From positions 1,302,001-1,366,000 of the forward strand of contig NZ_CP027657.1 of assembly GCF_003008615.1 (NCBI RefSeq): DNA of 64,000 bases, written 5' to 3'. The position numbers were made by a program, and so were the translations under genes. Below, one piece after another: positions 28,023 to 36,757 of the stretch. Origin of the DNA: Pseudomonas mendocina. GTDB taxonomy: Bacteria; Pseudomonadota; Gammaproteobacteria; Pseudomonadales; Pseudomonadaceae. Below the pieces are notes generated by a model that saw nothing but the letters and a program-made list of their open reading frames with translations, was not told the origin of the DNA and did no database searches. The number at the start of each line of letters is the position of its first letter. The stretch's first letter is position 1.

Positions 28023-28495
28023 GCGTAGACACCCTCTCTTTCGTTCGTCGCACTCATGCTGCGCAGTCTACACCGGCACTTGCCGGGCCTGGGCAATTGG
28101 GCAAGAACTACAAGATGCGTATTACTGCTGTTTCCCATCATCCCCTACGCAAGCGGCACAACCGAAGAAGCTGTTTTACCTCCGCCAGAACCAAGCGAAT
28201 ACAGAGAACCTCTAGCTTGGCCTAAAACCAAAGCGCCTGGATGGCTCAGCGGTCTATCACACACCTGGATCCCCGCGCAGGCGGGGATCCAGGTGCCCGG
28301 CGTCAAGTCCAGCGCTGGATGACTCCCCCTTCGGGCCAGCGCAAACGCTGTTCAGCGACGAAGCCGCGCCCCTGCCTGCGTGCGGGGGTGGTTGTCTTCT
28401 ATGCAGCCCTCATACTCGGAGCCTTCATGCGATTACCCTGCTCGTTACACAGCAAGCGCTAGCAAGCCAACCTGCGCTGCGGCTAAGCTCTGGAC
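28023..28495. other. Gene-free interval with a perfect 15-bp hairpin
   Basis: No convincing gene in 473 bases. The stretch 28100-28235 is AT-richer than its surroundings and carries a short open frame with a hydrophobic start (VLLLFPIIPYASG) that runs into the hairpin, so it may be a gene remnant. At 28262-28295 CACCTGGATCCCCGC and its exact complement flank a GCAG loop. The promoter of the DUF1780 gene should lie near the right end. Confidence 0.5.
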
Positions 28496-29125
28496 ATGGA
28501 CGACTCCGATTATCTGCGCTTACTCACGCACCAAGCCGAACAGGCCAACGCCTTTCTCTCCAACGCGAAGAAATGGGAGCGCGAGCGCTGGGTCTGTCAG
28601 CGCCTGCTGCAGGCGTTGAACGTGCGCCATCACACCGACGACTTCACCTCCAGTGGGCAGGAGCCGCCAGACGTGCTGTTTCGTGATGCCAACTTCGAGG
28701 TGTTCTTCGTCCTCGATGAAGGACGCCGTCTCAACGACGAATGGCGCGCCGAGCTGGAGCGTCGGCGTAGTGCCTTTTCCCTCAGCCAACTGGTCAGGCG
28801 CGAAGCCCGCCCCAAGCGTATCCCTGCCAGCGAGATGCAGGCACGATTGGGGCCGACCCTGCGCAAGAAGGCCCACAACTATCGCGAGCGCGGTATCGAT
28901 GTGGGTGAACTTGACCTGATCGCGTTCGTCAGCCTCAAACGTGCCGTGCTGGACTGCAACAGCCATTTCCCGCCGCCCACCGAGTACCTGCGTCAGGGCT
29001 GGCGTTCGCTGTCACTGGTCGGGCCACGCTTCGCCCGCGTGCTCTTTGCCCACCCGGATGCGCCGGACTTCCTGCGCCATAACCTGGGCCGCAGCTTACT
29101 GTTCGACGTTGGTATCGGCCTGTGA
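28496..29125 (+). CDS. DUF1780 family protein
   Basis: A 209-residue soluble protein of the DUF1780 family, which is largely confined to pseudomonads. It starts with a helical MDDSDYLRLLTHQAEQANAF and contains EPPDVLFRDANFEVFFVLDEGRR, a strand pattern with acidic residues reminiscent of restriction-endonuclease-like folds; a nuclease function has been suggested for the family but I cannot show it here. Basic stretches (RREARPKRIP, RKKAHNYRERG) could bind nucleic acid. Its last four bases overlap the next gene, so the two are probably co-translated. Confidence 0.78.
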   Translation: MDDSDYLRLLTHQAEQANAFLSNAKKWERERWVCQRLLQALNVRHHTDDFTSSGQEPPDVLFRDANFEVFFVLDEGRRLNDEWRAELERRRSAFSLSQLVRREARPKRIPASEMQARLGPTLRKKAHNYRERGIDVGELDLIAFVSLKRAVLDCNSHFPPPTEYLRQGWRSLSLVGPRFARVLFAHPDAPDFLRHNLGRSLLFDVGIGL

Positions 29126-29616
29126 GCCCATTGCAGGAATTGCTTGCCGAGGTACCACAGGTCGGCCGTGTACGCTGGATGGGTGTACGCCCGAAAGCGC
29201 GCGAAGCCATGCTCGAAGTAGAGGCTGTGGAAGCGCGCCGCGAGGCTGGGCTGACCGGCGATCACAGCCGCCCCGGCCCACGTAATGCACGCCAGGTCAC
29301 GTTGATTCAATGGGAACACCTGGCGGTGGTTGCCGCCCTGCTTGGCCGCGATGCGCCTATGCAGCCCAGCGAGCTGAGGCGCAATATCGCGATCGCCGGA
29401 ATCAACCTGTTCAGCCTCAAGGGCCGACGCTTTCGCATTGGCCAGGCTTTGCTGGAGACCACCGGCTGGTGCCAGCCGTGCGCCCGCCTAGAAGAACGCC
29501 TGGGCCCTGGCACCTTCCAAGCCATGCGCGGACACGGCGGAATTACCGCGCGAGTAATCCAGGGCGGCATCATTCGCCTGGACGATGTCGTGCAGGTAGA
29601 GCCACTGGATACCTGA
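29122..29616 (+). CDS. MOSC domain-containing protein
   Basis: A 164-residue MOSC-domain protein. Family features are GLTGDHSRPG, the RQVTLIQWEHL strand, LRRNIAIAGINL, and TGWCQPCARLEERLGPGTFQAM, which includes a conserved Cys (in WCQPC) thought to take part in sulfur or molybdenum-cofactor chemistry. GTG start at 29122 inside the DUF1780 stop (GTGA overlap). Standalone MOSC proteins are likely sulfur-carrier or hydroxylaminopurine-detoxifying proteins (YiiM/YuaD type); which applies is unknown. The gene is followed by a MITE-like repeat that may end its transcript. Confidence 0.85.
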   Translation: MSPLQELLAEVPQVGRVRWMGVRPKAREAMLEVEAVEARREAGLTGDHSRPGPRNARQVTLIQWEHLAVVAALLGRDAPMQPSELRRNIAIAGINLFSLKGRRFRIGQALLETTGWCQPCARLEERLGPGTFQAMRGHGGITARVIQGGIIRLDDVVQVEPLDT

Positions 29617-29650
29617 CGCACAAGCCAGGCCTGCACGCCAAGGCTGACGA

Positions 29651-29791
29651 GCAGGCCATTGAAAAACTACCTGCGTTGGCAATACTGCGTTAAAAACGAC
29701 CTAAAAATGCTCATTTACAGCAGTAAACTCCGCTTTTTCGGTCGTTTTTGCCTGGTCTTGCCTGCCTCGCCTACGTTCTTCAACAGCCTGC
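29651..29791. mobile_element. MITE-like 141-bp inverted-repeat element
   Basis: Both ends read inward GCAGGCNNTTGAANAAC, and a second inner pair AAAAACGACCNAAAAA brackets a central GAGTTTACTGCTGTAAATG-type core. The element has no coding capacity and can fold into one long stem. It sits between the MOSC and DUF3094 genes. I recall similar sequences scattered in Pseudomonas genomes, which fits a miniature transposable element; no clear target duplication was seen. Confidence 0.65.
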
Positions 29792-29823
29792 TAGAATAGT
29801 CGCAATCAAGCAGAGGCCTACCG

Positions 29824-29997
29824 ATGACCAGCCGCCTGAGCCCCGAAGACCAGCAGAAAGTCGACCAGTACCTGAGTGCACCGCAGCATCAGGTTGAGCG
29901 CCAGCCCTTTCGCGTTTGGCGCCTGCTGGTGGTCGTCCTGGTCGTGGTCGTCGGCCTTGGCCTGCTGAGCCGCTTTCTGAGTCGACTGGTGCTATGA
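29824..29997 (+). CDS. DUF3094 family small membrane protein
   Basis: A 57-residue protein beginning MTSRLSPEDQQKVDQYL, with one C-terminal membrane span (residues 31-50, VWRLLVVVLVVVVGLGLLSR). The hydrophilic N-terminus with PEDQQKVDQYLS fits the Pseudomonas DUF3094 family. Start at the ATG 29824, with AGAGG upstream. It directly follows the MITE-like element, so its promoter may lie at or in the element end (TAGAAT at 29792). It is upstream of ndh on the same strand. The function is unknown. Confidence 0.8.
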   Translation: MTSRLSPEDQQKVDQYLSAPQHQVERQPFRVWRLLVVVLVVVVGLGLLSRFLSRLVL

Positions 29998-30060
29998 GCT
30001 GCCTCGCGCTCGCCCTTTCGCACTCACACCGCCTTTTTCAAAGCCTTGTGAGCATTATCC

Positions 30061-31362
30061 ATGTCCCATCGTATCGTGATTGTCGGCGGCGGCGCCGGCG
30101 GTTTGGAGCTGGCCACCCGTCTGGGTAGAAAACTGGGCAAGAGCGGCGCAGCCCGAGTCATCCTAGTCGACGCCAACCTCACCCACATCTGGAAGCCCCT
30201 GCTGCACGAAGTGGCCGCCGGCTCGCTGAACTCCTCGGAAGACGAACTGAACTACGTGGCCCAGGCCAAGTGGAATCATTTCGAATTCCAGCTCGGCCGC
30301 ATGTCCGGTCTCGACCGCGCCGGCAAGTGCATCACCCTCGCGCCTACTCTGGACGACGATGGCCAGGTGCTCATGCCCGAACGCCGCATCGCCTACGACA
30401 GCCTGGTGATCGCGGTCGGCAGTACCACCAATGATTTCGGCACGCTGGGCGCTGCCGAGCACTGTATTTTCCTCGATACCCGTGAGCAGGCCGAACGCTT
30501 CCACCGGCGCATGCTCAGCCATTACCTGCGCGCGCACGCCAGCGAGCACGAGCAGGGCACGCAGATCGACATCGCCATCGTCGGTGCAGGTGCCACTGGC
30601 GTCGAGCTGGCCGCCGAACTGCATCACGCGGCGCAGCAGCTGGCGGCCTATGGTCTTAACCGCATTCGCCCCGAAGACATGCGCATCACCCTGATCGAGG
30701 CAGGCCCACGCGTGCTGCCAGCACTGCCCGAGCGCATTGCCCGCCCGGTGCATCAGACCCTGGAGAAGCTTGGCGTCACCGTGCTGACCGGCGCGGCCGT
30801 CAGTGAAGTGACCGCCGACGGCCTGAAGACGGCTGACGGCAACGTCATCCCGGCCAGCCTGAAAGTCTGGGCCGCCGGCATCCGCGCCCCCGGTTTTCTC
30901 AAGGATCTGGACGGGCTGGAGAGCAACCGCATCAACCAGTTGCAGGTGCGCCCGACCCTGCAGACGACGTTGGACGACGACATTTTCGCCTTCGGCGACT
31001 GCGCAGCCTGTCCACAGCCGGGTAGCGACGGCCGTAACGTACCGCCACGCGCGCAAGCCGCGCACCAGCAGGCATCCCTGCTGGCCAAATCACTGCGCCT
31101 GAGGATCACCGGCCAACCGCTGCCGGAATACCGCTATCGCGACTACGGCTCGCTGATCTCACTGTCGAGCTTTTCCGCAGTCGGCAACTTGATGGGCAAT
31201 CTGACCGGCAGTGTAATGCTCGAAGGCTGGTTGGCGCGGGTGTTCTACGTGTCGCTCTACCGCATGCACCAGATGGCGCTGTACGGCGTGCCACGCACCC
31301 TGCTACTGATGCTCAGCGACCGCATCGGGCGCAGCACCGAGCCGCGCCTCAAGCTGCACTGA
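30061..31362 (+). CDS. ndh: Type II NADH dehydrogenase (Ndh)
   Basis: A 433-residue FAD enzyme on the cytoplasmic face of the inner membrane that passes electrons from NADH to quinone without pumping protons. The N-terminal FAD motif is GGGAGGLELATRLG (residues 9-22), the NADH-binding motif GAGATGVELAAELHHAA is near residue 178, and FAFGDCAACPQP near 310 contacts FAD. The C-terminal region (LARVFYVSLYRMHQMALYG) is the amphipathic membrane-association helix. Length matches E. coli Ndh (434). A GC hairpin (GGGGC/GCCCC near 31376-31394) follows the stop. Confidence 0.95.
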   Translation: MSHRIVIVGGGAGGLELATRLGRKLGKSGAARVILVDANLTHIWKPLLHEVAAGSLNSSEDELNYVAQAKWNHFEFQLGRMSGLDRAGKCITLAPTLDDDGQVLMPERRIAYDSLVIAVGSTTNDFGTLGAAEHCIFLDTREQAERFHRRMLSHYLRAHASEHEQGTQIDIAIVGAGATGVELAAELHHAAQQLAAYGLNRIRPEDMRITLIEAGPRVLPALPERIARPVHQTLEKLGVTVLTGAAVSEVTADGLKTADGNVIPASLKVWAAGIRAPGFLKDLDGLESNRINQLQVRPTLQTTLDDDIFAFGDCAACPQPGSDGRNVPPRAQAAHQQASLLAKSLRLRITGQPLPEYRYRDYGSLISLSSFSAVGNLMGNLTGSVMLEGWLARVFYVSLYRMHQMALYGVPRTLLLMLSDRIGRSTEPRLKLH

Positions 31363-31550
31363 AGCTGTCTATACTGGGGCACGGACGCCCCACTTGATCG
31401 CCAGTATCCTGCTCGGCGACGTCAGCCTTCTCGAGGCCCCCGGCATGACGACATTATGACCGTGCAACGACCTCACCCCGACCGCCTCCCGCTTTCGGCA
31501 ACAGCCTGACACCTCCATTCAAAAAATCCGCCCGCAACGGAGCATCGCAG

Positions 31551-33431
31551 ATGCACCCAAGCAACACCTCTGCCGCCAAACCCTCAGCACTGGCCTTACT
31601 GGTAGCCGCGACCGGGGTTGTCTACGGCGACATCGGTACCAGCCCGCTCTACACCCTGAAAGAAGTCTTCAACTATGGCGTGGCTCCCAATCACGAAGGC
31701 GTGCTGGGGATTCTCTCGCTGATCATCTGGTCACTGATCTGGGTGGTATCGGTCAAGTACGTGCTGTTCATTCTGCGCGCGGACAACGACGGTGAAGGCG
31801 GCGTAATGGCCCTGACCTCACTGGCACAACGCGCCGCACGCAACCATCCGCGCCTGCGCAAGGTGCTTTTGCTGATCGGCTTGTTCGGCGCGGCGCTGTT
31901 CTTCGGCGACAGCATGATCACCCCGGCGATCTCGGTGCTATCCGCCGTCGAAGGCCTGCAGATCGCCTTCGATGGCATCGAATACTGGGTCGTGCCACTG
32001 GCGCTGGTGATCCTGGTCAGCCTGTTCCTTATCCAGAAACACGGTACGGCACGCCTCGGCACGCTGTTCGGGCCGGTCATGCTGCTGTGGTTCAGCGTGC
32101 TCGCGCTGCTGGGTATCCACGGCATCAGCCAGTATCCAGAAGTGCTCAAGGCGCTGAATCCTTACTGGTGCATCCACTTCTTCATCGTCCACCCCGGCAT
32201 AGGCGTGGCCATCCTCGGCGCCGTGGTACTGGCCCTGACCGGTGCCGAAGCGCTGTATGCCGACATGGGTCACTTTGGCCGCAAACCTATCGCTCGCGCC
32301 TGGTTCTTTCTGGTACTCCCCGGCCTGCTGCTGAACTACCTGGGTCAGGGCGCCTTGATCCTCGCCAACCCTGCTGCCGCACACAACCCGTTCTTCCTGT
32401 TGACGCCAAGCTGGGCGCTGCTGCCGATGGTCGCACTATCCACCCTGGCCACGGTGATCGCCTCCCAGGCAGTCATCTCCGGAGCATTCTCGCTGACCCA
32501 CCAGGCCATCCAGCTGGGTTATATCCCACGTATGTTCATCCAGCACACATCGGACACCGAGCAGGGGCAGATCTACATCGGCACGGTGAACTGGATGCTG
32601 ATGATCGGCGTCGTGTTGCTGGTACTCAGCTTCGGCTCATCCAGCGCCCTGGCTTCGGCCTATGGCGTGGCCGTGACGGGAACCATGCTGATCACCACAC
32701 TGCTGGCGGCCGCCGTGATGCTGCTGTTGTGGAACCTGCCCAAGTGGCTGTCACTGCCTATTCTTGGGGGGTTCCTGCTGGTCGACAGCCTGTTCTTCAT
32801 CGCCAACCTGCCCAAGGTACTGGCAGGAGGCGCCTTCCCACTGGTCGCCGGCATCGTCCTGTTCGTGCTGATGACCACCTGGAAGCGCGGCAAGGAAATC
32901 GTTTTCGAGCGTCTGGGCGAGAATGCCCTGCCGCTGAGCGTGTTCAGCGACAGCATCAGCCGCCAGCCACCACACCGCGTCAAAGGCACGGCGGTATTTC
33001 TCACCGCGCGTACCGACACGGTGCCGCATGCGCTGCTGCATAACCTGCTGCACAACCAGGTACTGCACGAGAAGGTGGTGCTACTGACCGTGGTCAGCGA
33101 AGACACCCCGCGCGTAGCCCTGAACAAGCGCGTGGAGGTGCAGGAACATGGCGAGGATTTCTATCGGGTAGTGCTGCACTTCGGCTTCATCGAGCGACCC
33201 GACGTACCAGAAGCCCTGAGCCAATGCCATGTCGAGGGGCTGAGCTTCGAGCCGATGCACACCACGTACTTCCTCAGCCGGGAAACGGTGGTTTCGACGC
33301 GCCGTATCGGCATGGCGCGCTGGCGCGAGGTGCTGTTCGCCTTCATGTTGAAGAACGCCAACAGCAGCCTGCGCTTTTTCAACTTGCCCCTGAACCGGGT
33401 GATCGAGCTGGGTACTCAGGTGGAAATCTGA
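31551..33431 (+). CDS. kup: Low-affinity potassium uptake protein Kup
   Basis: A 626-residue KUP/HAK/KT potassium-proton symporter. The first span carries the signature [19 protein letters not shown] (about residues 22-40); about 12 membrane spans follow, including [19 protein letters not shown] and [21 protein letters not shown] soluble C-terminal domain (about 460-626) is typical. GGAG lies eight bases before the ATG. The roughly 190 bases upstream show no riboswitch I can recognise. A 13-bp hairpin follows the stop. Confidence 0.96.
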   Translation: MHPSNTSAAKPSALALLVAATGVVYGDIGTSPLYTLKEVFNYGVAPNHEGVLGILSLIIWSLIWVVSVKYVLFILRADNDGEGGVMALTSLAQRAARNHPRLRKVLLLIGLFGAALFFGDSMITPAISVLSAVEGLQIAFDGIEYWVVPLALVILVSLFLIQKHGTARLGTLFGPVMLLWFSVLALLGIHGISQYPEVLKALNPYWCIHFFIVHPGIGVAILGAVVLALTGAEALYADMGHFGRKPIARAWFFLVLPGLLLNYLGQGALILANPAAAHNPFFLLTPSWALLPMVALSTLATVIASQAVISGAFSLTHQAIQLGYIPRMFIQHTSDTEQGQIYIGTVNWMLMIGVVLLVLSFGSSSALASAYGVAVTGTMLITTLLAAAVMLLLWNLPKWLSLPILGGFLLVDSLFFIANLPKVLAGGAFPLVAGIVLFVLMTTWKRGKEIVFERLGENALPLSVFSDSISRQPPHRVKGTAVFLTARTDTVPHALLHNLLHNQVLHEKVVLLTVVSEDTPRVALNKRVEVQEHGEDFYRVVLHFGFIERPDVPEALSQCHVEGLSFEPMHTTYFLSRETVVSTRRIGMARWREVLFAFMLKNANSSLRFFNLPLNRVIELGTQVEI

Positions 33432-33441
33432 AACGCAGAAA

Positions 33442-33472
33442 CGATGAAGCCCGCACTTGGCGGGCTTCATCG
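33442..33472 (+). terminator. Hairpin terminator after kup
   Basis: CGATGAAGCCCGC (33442-33454) pairs perfectly with GCGGGCTTCATCG (33460-33472) around a five-base loop. The T-run after it is weak, but position directly after kup and before the opposite-strand tRNA genes supports termination. Confidence 0.75.
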
Positions 33473-33479
33473 TTGACTA

Positions 33480-33555
33480 TGGTGGGTCGTGTAGGATTCG
33501 AACCTACGACCAATTGGTTAAAAGCCAACTGCTCTACCAACTGAGCTAACGACCC
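33480..33555 (-). tRNA. tRNA-Lys (anticodon TTT)
   Basis: On the minus strand the 7-bp acceptor GGGTCGT/ACGACCC is complete, the D arm is TAGCTCAGTTGGTAGAGC, the anticodon loop CTTTTAA gives TTT, the T arm contains GGTTCGAATCC, and CCA is encoded. Last gene in the transcribed order Asn-Pro-Lys. Confidence 0.97.
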
Positions 33556-33560
33556 AAAAA

Positions 33561-33637
33561 TGGTCGGGGTAGGGGGATTCGAACTCCCGACATCTTGCTC
33601 CCAAAGCAAGCGCGCTACCGGACTGCGCTATACCCCG
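33561..33637 (-). tRNA. tRNA-Pro (anticodon TGG)
   Basis: On the minus strand CGGGGTA opens a full acceptor stem closed by TACCCCG, with ACCA encoded. The D arm is AGCGCAGTCCGGTAGCGC and the anticodon loop CTTTGGGAG gives TGG. The T arm has AGTTCGAATCC. Five bases separate it from tRNA-Lys. Confidence 0.97.
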
Positions 33638-33646
33638 ATAGGAAGT

Positions 33647-33722
33647 TGGCTCCGCGACCTGGACTCGAACCAGGGACCCAATGATTAACAGTCATTTGCT
33701 CTACCGACTGAGCTATCGCGGA
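33647..33722 (-). tRNA. tRNA-Asn (anticodon GTT)
   Basis: On the minus strand TCCGCGA pairs with TCGCGGA at the 3' end, followed by G and encoded CCA. The anticodon loop CTGTTAA gives GTT and the T arm carries GGTTCGAGTCC. First of the three tandem tRNAs. Confidence 0.97.
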
Positions 33723-33928
33723 ACTTCGGTCTTCCAGCTCCGTTGCGTTTCAGCTTTCGCTTTCCCGCTTCAGAGGCGCGCCATTTTACGTAGCAAAACT
33801 TCCCTGTCAACCCCTGCAAACTGCTTTTACGACAATGCTTTGCAGCGCGAGCATGGACTACTATATGTTTCATCGCACAGCGGCACGACGCAGGACGCGC
33901 CAGCCGACGACGCCAGCCAGGATAGTCC

Positions 33929-36265
33929 ATGAGTAACCAGGGCAAGCCCCCCAGCCATCCGAAGGTGGTCAGCCTCGCCAGCCGCGGCATCCAGCCGCGC
34001 TTCAGCGACCTGGTGCAGGCCTGCCGCAAGCTGGTGATGAACCGCCTGGCGGAACACCTGAGCGGCGTCTTCGGCCAGGTCGACGATACCCTGTTCGAAT
34101 GTGCCGAGAAGGCCGAGAACAACAAGGTACAGACGCTGTTCTTCGACAGCATGCGCGAGATTCGCCGCCAGCGTCCGCAAATCGAGCGCAGCTACCACCA
34201 GACGATCGCCAACAACTTCTCCGATTTCCTCGACGGCAAGCTGCAGAACCAGTCCCAGACCGAACTCGACCCGGAGCATCTGGCCCTGGTACAGAACGAG
34301 GATTACGAAGAGACCCTGCAGGTCACCAATATGGTCAGCCGGGTCAAGGCGCGTTGTACTCAGCCGCTGTTCGCCCTGGAGCAACGCCTGGCCCTGCTCA
34401 ATAATGGCCAGAAGCTCGGCGAAGACAGCAACCCCTTCGGCCCACAGGCCATCGCCCAGGCGTTTCGCGACGCGCTGGCGCCCTGCCCTTTCCCGCTGCA
34501 GATCAAGACCATCCTCTACATGCTCTTCGATCGCCATGTGATGCAGAGCCTGGATTCGCTCTACGGCGCGCTCAACCAGCGCCTGATCGATGCCGGCGTG
34601 CTGCCCAACCTCAAGTACAGCGCGCAGGTCAACCCGAGCGTCAGCCGCCCGCAGACGCCCAAGGTAGAAACCCAGACGGTTCAGGCGAGCGCTCAGAATC
34701 AGGGCCAGACACAGGGCAAATCCGGCCAGCCAGTCGCTGACATGCCACTTCTCGACCTGGATCTCAGCGCACCACCGCCGAGCGACCCAGGCGCCCTGTT
34801 CAGCGGCCTCTCCAGCCTGCTCGGCGAAAACCGCCAGAGTCATCCGGATACGCCGCTGCTCGGCGGCACACGCAGCATCGTCAGCTTTTCGCCACGTGAG
34901 GCCAGCCGTACCTACAGCGCCAACGAGCTGCTCGCTGCGCTCAACCGTATGCAGCAGCAATCGGCGCACGAACTGGCCCAGCGCCTGCACAAGCCACAGC
35001 CCGTGGAAGGCCTCAAGGCCGACCTGCAGCAGCAACTGGAATCGCACAGCAGCCTGCCAGGCGACAGCAAGGTGTCCGACCAGGAAGCCGACGTGATCGA
35101 CCTGGTCGGGATGCTGTTCGACTTCATCCTCGACGACGAGAACCTGCCGGACAGTTGCAAGACAGCACTGTCACACCTGCACACGCCCTATCTGAAAATC
35201 GCTCTGCTGGACAAGGCGCTGTTCACCCAGCACCACCACCCTGCTCGCCGCCTGCTCAATACCATGGCCCAGGCCGGTGTAATGTATGGCAACGAAGGCG
35301 ACGAACGCGGCCTGCTGGCGAAGATGCAGTGGGTAGTAGAACGAGTGATCAACGGTTTCAGCGGTGATCTGAGCCTGTTCGACGGCCTTATCGACGAATT
35401 CAACGAATACGTCGAAACCCTGCGCCACAAGGTGGAGCTGCGAGAACGCCGCGCCGTGGAGGCCGCCAAGGGTCGGGATCGCCTGCTCGGAGCCCGCGAG
35501 CAGGCGCTGGAAGTGATTCAGCGCTGCGTCGAGCAGCGTGATCTGCCCGCAATCATCCGCAACTTCCTCGAACTGACCTGGGCCGACGTGCTGGTCTTTG
35601 CCCTGCTGCGCCATGGCGACAACAGCGCCGAATGGCGTCGCCACTGCGAAGTCGCCGAACAACTGGCCTGGAGCGGCATGCCGCTGAGCGAAGAGGACAA
35701 AAAGCGTTTGCAGGAGCTGCGCGTACCTCTGCTAAGCGACCTGCGCAAAGGTCTGGAGCTACTTGGTGGTTACCACGAGGACGGTATCCGCCGCCTGTTG
35801 CAGGATCTGGTGGCCTGCCAGCACGCGGTGCAGGCCAAGCAACCACAGCTGGCGGCCCAGCTCAAACCGACGCTACCGGAAAGCCCGCTCGGCGCCATGC
35901 TCGGCGAAGATGCCGACCTGGCGCGCCAGGCTCCGCCGCGTACCAAGCTCTCGAGCCGCGCCCAGGCACTGACCAAGGAGCTGGCCAACGTCGAGTTCGG
36001 CACCTGGTTCGAATTCGTCGAAGGCGACCAGAGCCGCATACTCAAGCTCTCATGGTTCAGCCCCACCACCCACAACTACATGTTCGTCGACAACAGCGGC
36101 CAACGCGTGGCAATCAAACCACTGACCCTGCTGGCCAGCGAAATGGAAAAGGGCCTGGCCCGCATCGTCACTCCCGAACGCGCGACTCCACTGGTCGACC
36201 GCGCACTGACCGCCATCTACCGTGTGCTGCAGCGCTTCACTGGGCGCACAGCCGAACCCCGCTGA
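33929..36265 (+). CDS. DUF1631 family protein (paralog 2), paired with a PilZ gene
   Basis: A 778-residue helical cytoplasmic protein homologous along its length to the one at 17816-20122. Matching blocks include GQVDDTLFECAEKAENNKVQTLFFDSMREIRRQRPQIERSY (N-terminal), VIDLVGMLFDFILDDENLPDS (mid) and a C-terminal FGTWFEFVEGDQSRILKLSW domain. A low-complexity linker rich in Q, T and S occupies about 240-300. It is followed nine bases later by a PilZ-domain gene, forming a two-gene operon. The C-terminal domain may adopt a PilZ-like barrel, which is inference. The function is unknown. Confidence 0.85.
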   Translation: MSNQGKPPSHPKVVSLASRGIQPRFSDLVQACRKLVMNRLAEHLSGVFGQVDDTLFECAEKAENNKVQTLFFDSMREIRRQRPQIERSYHQTIANNFSDFLDGKLQNQSQTELDPEHLALVQNEDYEETLQVTNMVSRVKARCTQPLFALEQRLALLNNGQKLGEDSNPFGPQAIAQAFRDALAPCPFPLQIKTILYMLFDRHVMQSLDSLYGALNQRLIDAGVLPNLKYSAQVNPSVSRPQTPKVETQTVQASAQNQGQTQGKSGQPVADMPLLDLDLSAPPPSDPGALFSGLSSLLGENRQSHPDTPLLGGTRSIVSFSPREASRTYSANELLAALNRMQQQSAHELAQRLHKPQPVEGLKADLQQQLESHSSLPGDSKVSDQEADVIDLVGMLFDFILDDENLPDSCKTALSHLHTPYLKIALLDKALFTQHHHPARRLLNTMAQAGVMYGNEGDERGLLAKMQWVVERVINGFSGDLSLFDGLIDEFNEYVETLRHKVELRERRAVEAAKGRDRLLGAREQALEVIQRCVEQRDLPAIIRNFLELTWADVLVFALLRHGDNSAEWRRHCEVAEQLAWSGMPLSEEDKKRLQELRVPLLSDLRKGLELLGGYHEDGIRRLLQDLVACQHAVQAKQPQLAAQLKPTLPESPLGAMLGEDADLARQAPPRTKLSSRAQALTKELANVEFGTWFEFVEGDQSRILKLSWFSPTTHNYMFVDNSGQRVAIKPLTLLASEMEKGLARIVTPERATPLVDRALTAIYRVLQRFTGRTAEPR

Positions 36266-36274
36266 GGAATTTCC

Positions 36275-36607
36275 ATGGAAGAGCGTCGTCAACACAGCCG
36301 CCATGGCACCGAGATGCAGCTGGAGGTCTTCGACCTGAACAGCGGGCAGCGCCTGGGCCGCATCGTCGACCTTTCTGCCGATGGCTTCATGCTGTTCAGC
36401 GACACGCCGCATACAGCCGATGCCGTGCTGCAATGCCGGCTGGTCTGCACCTCGGGCAGCGATGCGGTTCAGGAGGTGCGCCTGGGCGCCGACTGCCTAT
36501 GGAGCCGCCCCGGCGCCGATGGCCAGCACTGCTGGGCGGGTTTTCACATCATCGATCTGGCCGAAGACCAGGCCACAGCACTGGACAGCCTGCTGGCGAA
36601 GCTCTGA
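36275..36607 (+). CDS. PilZ domain protein (predicted c-di-GMP binder)
   Basis: A 110-residue single-domain protein. The two c-di-GMP-binding motifs are present: the N-terminal arginine motif ERRQHSR (residues 3-9, RxxxR type) and the DLSADGFML segment (D/N-x-S-x-x-G, about residues 32-40). This supports nucleotide binding rather than the degenerate PilZ type. It is co-transcribed with the DUF1631 gene just upstream (GAGG before the ATG), so the two products probably act together. A bidirectional terminator follows. Confidence 0.9.
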   Translation: MEERRQHSRHGTEMQLEVFDLNSGQRLGRIVDLSADGFMLFSDTPHTADAVLQCRLVCTSGSDAVQEVRLGADCLWSRPGADGQHCWAGFHIIDLAEDQATALDSLLAKL

Positions 36608-36641
36608 AGCCGTAGGGTGACATCGTAGGCATGCTGAAACG

Positions 36642-36669
36642 AAAAACGGAGCCCGAAGGCTCCGTTTTT
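36642..36669. terminator. Bidirectional rho-independent terminator
   Basis: ACGGAGCC (36646-36653) pairs with GGCTCCGT (36658-36665) around CGAA, flanked by five As on one side and Ts on the other. It ends the DUF1631-PilZ operon on the plus strand and ettA from the minus strand. Confidence 0.9.
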
Positions 36670-36757
36670 CATCCAGGCACAACACCTGGTACTGGGTTAC
36701 GCCGCGCACTGCGATAGCGGCACCTGAACGTTCGGCGATTGGCGCCGCTAACCCACC

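Noticed and set aside
28262..28295. CRISPR-like repeat
   Set aside because: The hairpin occurs once here with no regularly spaced copies, and no cas genes are present in the window.
28056..28322. Possible 88-codon gene in the interval before the DUF1780 gene
   Set aside because: Its last third is translated repeat sequence and it lacks a clear ribosome site; recorded only as a possible remnant.
31363..31550. Possible riboswitch upstream of kup
   Set aside because: Only a short GC hairpin after ndh is visible; no conserved ligand-binding RNA motif could be recognised.
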